This document shows, one piece after another, positions 55,289 through 64,000 of a stretch of 64,000 bases of DNA. The position numbers were made by a program, and so were the translations under genes. Position 1 is the first letter of the stretch. Every line of letters begins with the position of its first letter. The stretch spans positions 2,448,070-2,512,069 of the forward strand of contig CM046350.1 in the NCBI GenBank assembly GCA_025403435.1, given 5' to 3'. The notes under the pieces are model-generated. The model saw only the letters and a list, made by a program, of their open reading frames with translations, had not been told where the DNA came from and made no database searches. The DNA is from Artocarpus heterophyllus (lineage: Eukaryota; Streptophyta; Magnoliopsida; Rosales; Moraceae).

Positions 55289-58076
55289 CTAAATGCCATA
55301 CCCAGGAATCCCATGATGATCAACTTGAGCCACATTAACCTCTTGAGCTCTCATCTTGGTCTCACTCCAAATCAAAGATGTGGTTGATTCCAAGCTCGGT
55401 ACACTTTTCTTCCCTCCACCCGGAGACCCTTCTAGGGTCAATCCACCAGGACTCTCATGTGATGTTAGGCAGCTCTCGGTGGAGCAGTCGGCTCTTAATG
55501 GACAAAGACCATTTGGCACTTCTTCCGGGCCTTGTACTCCAGCCACCTCCACTGACTGTGATGAGTAGAAGCCAAGAGGGTCAACTGTGGAACTTATTGG
55601 TGTTTTAGTCCCTGATCCTTGATATTTCTGGCTCTCCGTGTCAGCAACAGAGCCCCCGATAAATTGATCCGCAAGCATCTTACAAGCTCTCTCAAGCATG
55701 GCCATATATCTCCGCTCGGCACTCTGGCGAATCTGCAAGTGCTTCTCGGCCTAAATAGCATAAACAAGGGAGTCAAGTGGCTTTACTATGGGAGTAGACC
55801 TTTATCTATAGAAGCTACAGGTCAAAAGAAAAAACAATGTTAACAGAAATAACTCTCTGATCATCTAAAGAAAAGGCTCTACATAGGCAGATGTCTTTGT
55901 ATTCAAAGCAAATTCCTATATCTCTTGACCACAGTCAAATTAACCAGTTATCTTATCAATAAAGGTTTATGCTCATGAACACACTCCATAAAACGTTGAG
56001 TTTATGCATAGAAATTACCTCAACTTGTAAATGTAATTTACTCTGTACTTCCATTTGTGCTCTTAATGCCTCCTTGACTTCATAACCCCTAAAGATGAGA
56101 ATACTTCCTTGTGTAATTCGGTCATATTAGACAATTCAATGTACAATGACATTCAAGAGGATTACAAAATGATATGAAGAAAGATAAGAATCATATTCTT
56201 ACTCGTTCATATCAGAAGCTGGCAAATTAGGAGAAGAATTACCAGCCCTTGGACTTTCTAGAAGGAATGAAGCTAAGATCCCTCGCATAAATCAGAGACG
56301 GAAAGTCAGTCTAAATAACAAAATCCGATGAACAAAGTATCATCAACAACCAGAGCACGGTTCAATTTTCTCGACTTGGTCCCTTTACTGGAGGAGTATA
56401 AACAAAAAGAGTAACGAAGGCAAAGAAGGAGCGCTAATGATATTTTCTGAAAAAGAAAGTAATTTTGGAAACCATATTATAGATGACAGGATGTTGAAAA
56501 CAAAACCCACCATCTTTAGATGCCTCACCCATATCCTTGCCTGACTGTATGCCGAGTCTGTACTTCTGAAATATTGGAAGAATATTGTTTATCAGCAATA
56601 TGACCAAAATAATGTCATTCTTGACCATCCAGAAGTTCAATTTTTGGGGGGGGTGGTCTGGGTTGGTCTCAATATTAGCTTTAAAAAATAAAAGAACGAA
56701 ATAAAACAAAAATCAAACCTGGAGGTGACTCTTTAAGTGGAAAAGAGTCAGTCCCTTCACATTCATCGTCCGCATGATGGCCTTTGGCGTAGCTTCTGCA
56801 AGATCATTCATGCCCTTTTTAAGATGCTAATAGCTAAATACCAAACATGAATATTCCAGTACTTATCGGCAACTAAAAAACAACCATCTTTGATATGCTT
56901 GTAAAAACAAAATTAACTTAAGAGTGGCTAGCACTTCTTAGTTAGGTCCATTCAGACTCATAAACAAGCTTCAATATGCTAAAGCTGAACCAGAATTTTC
57001 AACCACAGCCAGCTAATAATAACAACTGTACGAAAGCACCATTGGCACAACTTGATCACACTCATTCGATTAAGTTACCAAGTGTATCAACATGATTGTG
57101 TTTAACCTAAAAGTATAAAATAAATTGGGAAGCCATGATATATAAAACGATGGGACAGAGACTTCTCTTGCTACTTTCTTAATCTGACCTTCAAAAATAA
57201 GTTGAGGAAGGAAAAAAAAATCATTACACATTTAGAATGAACATATAAACAACCAAATTATTCAACTCGCATGGGGAAAAAAAAGGTACGGAGAAGAAAA
57301 GCATCACATGAATATATTATAGCTTAGAAGTGTTTAAATTCCATAATTAGGAAGTACAACAAAAAGGTTCCAGGGAAAGAGCAATGAATAGTATCTCCTA
57401 ATGTTTTACATCTAAAAATCCTAAAGAACACAGGCTTCAATGTAGCATTGTAAGTATTAGAGCTTATTAAACCTGTTTAACAAATAAATCTCTAACTAAT
57501 AACTTATAACAATTGCCAGATATTTATGATGTACCAACAAAAACCCCATAAAACTTTAAATTCCGTACAATGGCAACTATTTAAACTGGTCAGCACAAAT
57601 CCTAAACTCCTAGTAATCAAGTTTCTCTCCTTTTTTCACTTCTATAAATCAAAATTTAAGCATTTTTCCATATAAAAAGAAACCAAAAATTAAACTTGAG
57701 GGTAAGTCACAAACATAACCCAAAAATACTAAATGGGCAATTAGTAAAATTTTCGTACTTGGGCAAATCAATGAATGAAAAGAAGAAGATTCAACAACAA
57801 ATATGGCTAAAAGTCACTAATAGAAGACTAACTACTAGCACCGCCGAGCTGAGTGACGGCGTCGACGAATCTGTCGTGGAGGTCGGCGGTCCAGCGGAGG
57901 CGGGGCTTGGGATCGGAGGTCAAGACGAGACATGGGTCTCCCCTCAAATTCTGACTGTGGCCGCCGAGCCCACCACCACCACCAACCCCTTGGATTTGAA
58001 TATCCTCCTGACCCATCATTCCTTCGTGAGCTTGAACTTGAATCAACCTCGGAAACATTTTTCCTTTCCCACCCAC
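55289..58076 (-). CDS. MYB-CC transcription factor (PHL-family paralogue), 6 exons
   Basis: Nuclear GARP-MYB plus coiled-coil factor. Minus-strand exons: 58076-57836, 56795-56719, 56565-56511, 56272-56203, 56088-56019, 55750-55289; frame kept, 324 aa. MYB: [57 protein letters not shown] type sequence (residues ~53-115). The CC block is VKEALRAQMEVQSKLHLQVE, continuing with IRQSAERRYMAMLERACKMLADQFIGG. The RYMAMLERAC version of the helix sets it apart from the PHL7 gene next door. The tail is Gly/Ser-rich and ends QVDHHGIPGYGI. Start: ATG 58076, or the second ATG at 58058 (MFPRLIQ). Intron 1 is 1040 bases. I cannot tell which Arabidopsis member is its orthologue. Confidence 0.92.
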
Positions 58077-58589
58077 TCTCTCTTTCTCTCTCTTGAGCTC
58101 CGAGAAACTAAGGAGGAGAGAGAAAACCCGCCAATCAGATATAGAAAGTCGAACTTTTTCTCTAGTTTCTCCTCCAGCTGAGAGTAAAATGAACAGCAGA
58201 ATAATTATGGGGCATCTTCCCCTTGATTAGTATTGTCGTTTTCCCTTGTTGGCTTCATTTATATTTAAAGGTTTTTTGTTTTTTTGTTTTTAAATTCATG
58301 GTAAAAAAGGGCTAGGTTAGGGAGAAAGGTGAAAACAGATGCGATGGCCGTACTGTTACTAGTAGTAGAAGTAGGCTCAGTAGTACGCGCTTTTTCTTGG
58401 AAGTTTTGTCGGTTTGTCAGTTGTGCCTGTTCTTTCTTTGCCATGGAGATGGAGTGTTGGGTGACATTATTATGAGTCCATGACCGATAATGTTCAGAGA
58501 AAGGCTCTGGCTTTGGATTGTAAATCAACGCGTCCTCCTCGTTCTTACCTTCCTATTCATTTATGCACCGACAACCTCATAAGAACTTA

Positions 58590-58756
58590 TTTTAGGCGGC
58601 TTGGTTTTGTTTTTAAAAATTTTTAAAAATATTTTTGTATATTTTTTAAGATAAAAAATTTTAAAAATATTTTTAATATAATTTTTTTAAAAAATTATTT
58701 TTTAAAATAAAATTATTTTTACTTATTTTAAAAGTACCGTTAAACGGCCCTATTGT
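58590..58756. mobile_element. small AT-rich MITE-like inverted repeat
   Basis: Starts TAGGCGGCTTGGTTTTG and ends, read in reverse, ATAGGGCCGTTTAACGGTAC. Between them are TTTTTAAAAATA blocks that fold on themselves. The GGC-GTTTGG style of end is again hAT-like; no coding capacity. Confidence 0.4.
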
Positions 58757-60164
58757 CTTCTTTTTTCTTATTTTTGTTGGAACGTGTTAGAATTATCCAC
58801 ATTTACATTAGGGGTTTTTATTTAAAATTAGAATTAACCAAAACATGTAGAATTAAATTTGATTTATAAGGTGTTTTGCAATATCAGTTGCAATTCATTT
58901 TTTTATTACTATAATACAAAGCTCTCACATATTATAATATAAAAATAAATAAATTACATTCTAAAACCTTTATGCGTCACAATATTTTTAACCAAAACTA
59001 GTTAGAACCATACTTTCTACTCCTTATTAAAAGTTTTATGCTATTTCTGTTTATCTTATAGTTATTTTTAAGTTAGCATTTTTTATTTTAGAAAAATAAC
59101 ATTTTTTAATCTTTTTTCCAAGCTGCGGATAGCATCCCGCTTATGGGCTCACGGGCTTTGGGTTGGGTGCCACAGAGCTAAGGAGGGACAACCACAGAAA
59201 TAGCAGATTTTTAAAAGGGAAGAAAAGGGAAGTTTTTATAAATTTTCTTTAATATTTATTTTTTTATAAATGACACGTATACTTATTTTTAACATAACTT
59301 AATATATAATATAAACTTTTTTAAACATGGTATAAATAAACACAACTTTTAAAAGTGTGACATAATATGTAATTTTTTAAAAAAAACTGTTTAAAAGTAA
59401 ATAGCAGACTTTGAAAATATTTTTAGTAAATAATAATTTACAATATAAATGATTTATTTAATATGTAAGTAAGAATGATTTACACTATAAACGTTATTTA
59501 CACCTAAAATCTATAAACTATACGAATAAAAATTATTTATACTGTAAATAAATGGTAAATAAATTATTCACGCTATAGAATTGCTATATACAGTTTCAAA
59601 ACCTTCTATTTATTACAATTTTTGGAGATAAAAAGCATTTCGTTAGCAAAAGAAAAATAATTATAAATAAGGGCTATGTCACATATCAGTACCAGTCCAG
59701 CCTTAGTTGCGGAAAAAGTTACTTATTTGATCTTATTTTCTTTGTTTTTAATTCAGTTGGGTTGTACCTTAATCCACCCATTTGAAGAGAAAAAATGCTC
59801 TTATCCTCCAAGCCTTTTATGCCATAAGATAGGATATGAGACTGCTAACAGATTTACAAGAAAAAATTCCAACTCATGTTTTACACAAATGTTTTAAGTA
59901 CCATATTTCCAATAAATACTTGTAGATACTAACAACAATATTAAGATTCAAACTTTGAGGTAAACAAGTACCAAGTATATTCAACAATTTTCTAACTTAT
60001 CCCTTTTGAAAGCTGTTTGAGCATAGCAGCCCTGCAAAAGCTAAGTAACTTCAATGAAAGTTTATATAAACTCGCAATGGTGGTGGTTCTAGATGTACAA
60101 AGCTACTCAAGGGTGAAACAATTGGCTCAACATTTTTTTTTTTCGTTGGCTTGGATATTTGCTT
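58757..60164. other. intergenic, AT-rich
   Basis: No gene seen. AAAGCTCTCACATATTATAA to ACCAAAACTAGTTAGAACC at 58918-59012 resembles the loop of the hAT-like MITE at 6000-6168. The last few hundred bases before 60164 hold the 3'-UTR of the RING gene on the minus strand. Confidence 0.4.
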
Positions 60165-63100
60165 TCAAAGCCTATAACCATGCAAATGCTTAGCCCATCT
60201 TCTAGCCATGTAAGGATCATGGTAATCCCAACTTTCCACGCTACTTGGCCTCCCACCACCAATTACATCCCTCCTCCCACCACCAGTGGTGGCCCCTGCC
60301 TCGGCCTCCACCCCTTCAGCACCTGCTTCCCCGGCATTAGTACTCTTACTATCTCCCAAAGTCACCAAAGTTTCCCCCGTTATGAATCTCTCATCAACTT
60401 CTCCCACGTCTTCACAATAACTATACTCCACACAAGCGTGTCCACTCTCTCCCAAATCCAACAAAATCCTCCTCTCTTCCCCTCCTCTCAACTCTCCAAT
60501 CCTCACAATCCTACTACAGCTCGATTCCTCTCCCACTCTAACTCTCAACTGGATATCCCTGATCACCCCGCCGAGAAGTCCCGCCAAGAACTCCTCAAAT
60601 TCGTGCATGATGAAGCCGTTGGAAGTCCCAAACCCAAACCCAACATGAAACCGATGGACTGGGATAGGAGCCTCCGCGTCCATTGTGGTGTGGTAGAATT
60701 GCGTCGGGCTATCGGAGAGGTGCAAGATGCTGGAATCGGGGTTCTTGTGAGCTCGATCTTGAAGTATCTTTATCCCTTTCTTGAGCCCTTCGACGGGATC
60801 AGCTTGTCCCATGTAGAAAAGACGATCTATAACCTGTAAAGCCGTTCGCTTTCCATAAGATGTCATGCGTCTTAGAGGAAAGACGCGAGCTGCAGCCGAG
60901 GAATACGTGACAATGGCCAAACGGTCAATAGGTCTAAGTGAGAAAACCACCAGGGCCATGCATTGCTTGAGAAGTCTAAGATGTGGTCCGTTTGGGCTCG
61001 CAACCAAGACCAAGTCTGTGGCTCGTTGGTTTGCTAGTTTCACCGAGAGATATCCTCTGTTTGAGGACGTGCACATTTGGTAAGACAATGAGGACGAGCC
61101 ACATATTGGGGGGCGTGAACGCGAGTTTTGATGATAGGGATATGGTTGGAAGTTTGTTGCTGTTGGCGTGGTGGTTGGGACGGGGACTAGAGACAGGTGG
61201 AGACGGGGGCAATTGGGGGGCATGTTATCAGGCTCGATGGGGTCGTCATCATCGTAGCGGGCAGAGCGGAGGAAGGAGCGGCGGTGGATGCGGAAAGTGG
61301 CGATGGAGTCGTCGAGGATTTGGAGGATGGGGTCATTCTGGTTGCAGGAGGAGAGGGAACCACCACAAGGCGGGTTGAGGTTGCGGGGAAGCTGCGTCCA
61401 GTGGGCGCGGCAGATGGGGCACGTGACGCTGCCGTGGCGGACATTGGAGGAGATGCAGGCGAAGTGGAAGGCGTGGGAGCACTGCGCTGTGAATATAGCC
61501 TGGCCTGGACTGCTTCCCCTGCTGTTGTAGCTCAAAGGGTCTAGGCATATTGCACACAAGTTCTGTCACATAGGCCAACAACATTAGAAGATAGTTTGAA
61601 GAGCAATTGCTGCGTCAACTCAAAACATATTCACATTGTTAAGTGATTATTATAAGATTTCATATGATTTTATACAATTTATAACTAGTTGAAATCTCAA
61701 CTTAATAAGGTCCAGCATTTTTCAAGTAAAAAATAAGTATGAAATGCCTAAAATGAGAGCTTTATGTTGAGAAGAAGTGCAGTGCAATGAACGAGATGAC
61801 AAGTCAAGCTCCTTCTGGTGTATGTCTGTTTTATTACAGTATTTTATTTCAAAAAAATTGAATCAAAATTAGTTAGAATTACATTTTGTAGTTTTAACTG
61901 TGCTCCCAAACCCCCTATAAATCCTTGTGCTTTGATAGCAATCGTATGAAATGGAAAGAGAGACTTTACATAGCCGAACTAAAGGAGGGTTTAGTTTTGA
62001 TCACGGGTGTACAATTAGTTAACTGTAGAATATAAGTAACCGAAGGTGTTCTGGTGCAACAACTAAGTAATAACTCAATAATTGGGTTTTAGCACTATAT
62101 TATAGTTTGTTTTGTTTGCCCTTTTCTTCTTTTCACTTTAGAGAAAAAGTAACAGAGGAAACACTATCACAGGTTAAAAATCCACCTTCACCAAACACAT
62201 GCCGGTCATATTCCACACCATACTTTTTGACATTGATAAAAACTGAATTTTTGTTAGAGGTCATGTGCACAAATGGTAGGTGCTAGTTACTACCACTCCC
62301 TAATTTTGATCATTTATTCAATCATAATTCCAGGGCTTAAAACTAAATAAAAAACAGAGAGAAAAAAAGAAAGAAAGAAAGACCAAAATAAAGTGATAAT
62401 GTTTTAAAAAACATAAAAAAAAACTTTTATAATATGTTTGATAAACCAGTTTGAAACTATAACAAAGTAAAGTCTTATATTATGGTGTAAAATAAAAACC
62501 TATTATAATATAAAGTTTTATATGTTATACTTTTAATTAATTTTTTCAGTTCAAGGCGTTGCAGAATATGAAAATGAAGAAGTACAAGTAGGAGTGTCAT
62601 ATAATGAGATAAAACTTGTGATTCAGATTGACCAACAAAAATAGTAACAAGTAAATTTCACATGATGTAAAATAAAAAATCATTAAAATATAAAATTTTC
62701 ACTATTTATATTTTGAATTAATTTTTTTTAGTTCAAGGCTTGCAGAGTACGAAAATGAATAAAGCAAAAGAAAGAGTGCCACATAATGAGATAGAACTTG
62801 TGATTCAGATTGACTAACAAAATATGGTCATGACCAAAAATAATCGAGTGTTGTTGGCAGGTATGGAAAAAAAAGCTTTTATTCAGCGTGGGCTCTGCAA
62901 AATAACAGTGGATTCCCAAACCTCAGTCGTGCACATGTGTCAGGGGCGTTCACATGCCGCACCTTTTGTATTGTCCATTACTCATTTTTTCCCCACCTGC
63001 TATTATTACTCCCTAACTTTAAAATGAAAAACTTTTTTTCTCCTGCCCGGTCGGCCAAATAGAAGCGCCCCTTTAAAATTTTTTTCTTTTCAAATTTATG

Positions 63101-63876
63101 CAAACTTTTTTTTTGGGGGGAGAAAATTTGAAGCTTGAATTGACTTGAGAAGGCTGAGAACAGAAATTTTCCTGAAGACTATTGGCATAGGAGCTTTCAA
63201 ATCAACTCAACAGCACAATTGGATTCCGCGATTGAAAAACAAAATTAAAAAAAAAAAAAGCTAAAATAATTTCAGTGACAGCAAAGAGTAGTAAAAAATA
63301 TACGGCTAATTTCTGGAAAATGAAGAAGTCAAAGAAAACTATTTTAAAATTATCCTTTTTATGTGTATATATTATAATTTGTCAGGTATTCACGGGACTT
63401 AGGAATCTTCTTTTATCTTGAGATGAGAATTGAAATAGCCAAAAAAGTCCTCTTAAGGAATAATTTATGGATTAGCTTATAGGTGTTTGTTTACCTTGGT
63501 AGCAGGCAAAGTAGTAGTAGTACTCATACTTGAGGACTCAAATTCCTCTTCTTCTTCTTCTCCTTCTTCTTCCCACAAATTCCTCAGCTTTCTGGGAGAT
63601 ACAGCAGAAGAACCAGAGATCTGCAATCACACATTTCCAAAAAAAATTAATCTTCTTCATAAAAAAAAACGGAAAAACGAAATGAGAGAATCAGAAGAAA
63701 GAACGAACAGAATCAGAGGTGGTGGTGTGGTCGAAAGCGATGTGGTCAACGAGAGATTTTCTTCTGGAGAAAGAGCCACAAGCATTGGCAGCTGCTAAAA
63801 TCATGTTCCTCGCTGCTTTCCTTAACCTGGACGAAGCTCCTTGTCCTCCTCCCCTTGCTCTGCCTTCTCCTCCCAT
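60165..63876 (-). CDS. WAV3-type E3 ubiquitin ligase: RING-H2 plus vWA-like domain, 3 exons
   Basis: Family role: WAV3-group RING proteins are ubiquitin ligases; WAV3 members affect root growth responses. Minus-strand exons 63876-63709, 63620-63495 and 61562-60165, all phase 0; 563 aa. The N-terminus is Gly/Arg-rich (RKAARNMILAAANACG), then an acidic run (EEEGEEEEEFESSS). RING-H2 begins at C101-x2-C104 and continues QCSHAFHFAC and CPIC-RAHW (to about residue 153). A vWA-like domain starts near 280 (TDLVLV), with PIDRLAIVTYSS and ARVFPLRRM typical of the group, but the metal-site DxSxS is absent. The C-terminal VEYSYCEDV and YHDPYMARRWAKHLHGYRL match plant vWA-RING proteins. Intron 2 (61563-63494) is 1.9 kb. 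Confidence 0.9.
61563..63494 (-). other. long intron 2 of the WAV3-type gene
   Basis: Donor AAG/GTAAAC and acceptor TGTGACAG. AT-rich. It holds two loosely similar segments (about 62520-62660 and 62690-62825), both with TTTAGTTCAAGG-like, GAAAATGAA and ATAATGAGATA-AACTTGTGATTCAG blocks, a roughly 180-base tandem-like duplication. No coding frame of note. Confidence 0.75.
62524..62823. repeat. diverged tandem duplication in the WAV3-gene intron
   Basis: CAGTTCAAGGCGTTGCAGA, then ATAATGAGATAAAACTTGTG and TTCAGATTGACCAACAAAA near 62548-62640 recur near 62730-62821 as TAGTTCAAGGCTTGCAGAGT, then ATAATGAGATAGAACTTGTG and TTCAGATTGACTAACAAAA. The offset is about 180 bases. Confidence 0.75.
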
Positions 63877-64000
63877 TTCTGCTTTTCCGACTTTCTCTCT
63901 CCTCTTTCTCTCTCTTCTTCTTCTTCTTCTTCAAATTCTCTGGAACTTTGATAATTATGGCAATGAACCAAAAATGGGTAGAGAAAAGAGGAAAGAGAGA
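63877..64000 (-). promoter_or_regulatory. leader of the WAV3-type gene
   Basis: On the minus strand this is a GAA/GA-rich leader immediately before ATG 63876, with (GAA)n at 63915-63931. The promoter lies beyond the right edge. Confidence 0.5.

Noticed and set aside
57696..58181. 161-codon plus-strand frame
   Set aside because: Opposite exon 1 and leader of the second MYB-CC gene, whose MYB motif clearly sets the coding strand.
60159..60839. 226-codon plus-strand frame
   Set aside because: It lies wholly opposite the RING/vWA gene and is Ser/Thr/Pro-rich, as expected from an antisense shadow.
1..64000. CRISPR arrays, operons or bacterial mobile elements
   Set aside because: No regularly spaced repeats with unique spacers and no prokaryotic gene organisation; all real genes are intron-containing plant genes.

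Overview
This window looks like nuclear DNA of a core eudicot plant, probably a woody rosid, although the sequence does not fix the species. The evidence is intron-rich genes with typical GT-AG splice sites, AT-rich intergenic DNA, plant-only families (augmin subunit 8/EDE1, MYB-CC factors, WAV3-type RING proteins, nepenthesin-like proteases), a plastid-DNA insertion and plant LTR retrotransposons.

Gene-bearing left arm (1-20 kb). An EDE1-like QWRF microtubule protein (+, 2811-5547) is followed by a transposon-rich spacer. Then come the splicing factor CWC25 (+, 7646-10193), a secreted nepenthesin-like aspartic protease (+, 12618-14239) and a WD40 protein (-, 15607-18790). All exon junctions were traced and keep frame.

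Repeat-rich middle (20.4-37.9 kb). The main object is a complete LTR retrotransposon at 24240-33351. It has two 2370-bp LTRs, a 5-bp target duplication (GTGCC), an initiator-Met primer-binding site and a polypurine tract with a Ty3/gypsy-like tail. Its 4.4-kb interior shows no recognisable gag or pol. It instead holds an intact 173-codon ORF with a basic stretch and a cysteine cluster, an intron-free LONELY GUY-like cytokinin-activating-enzyme sequence broken by two in-frame TAG codons, and a pair of repeated hairpins. This is the most unusual item in the window: it looks like a non-autonomous element carrying foreign RNA-derived genes. Older, diverged LTR fragments flank it, one of them related and inverted.

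Right arm (37.9-64 kb). A plastid-targeted-looking SixA/histidine-phosphatase protein (+, 37972-40824) is followed by a 353-bp tandem duplication and a roughly 460-bp plastid insertion carrying trnN-GUU, flanked by a near-100-bp direct repeat. Next come an alpha/beta hydrolase (+, 44022-47799), two MYB-CC transcription factors on the minus strand (a PHL7 orthologue at 49167-51265 and a diverged paralogue at 55289-58076), and a RING plus von Willebrand A protein of the WAV3 group (-, 60165-63876).

The host genes look like independent housekeeping or regulatory loci rather than a cluster. The two MYB-CC genes may both act in phosphate-starvation or related signalling, but they are too diverged to be a recent tandem pair. 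Two introns (aspartic protease intron 1, hydrolase intron 2) use GC rather than GT donors; in each case reading frame identifies the site.
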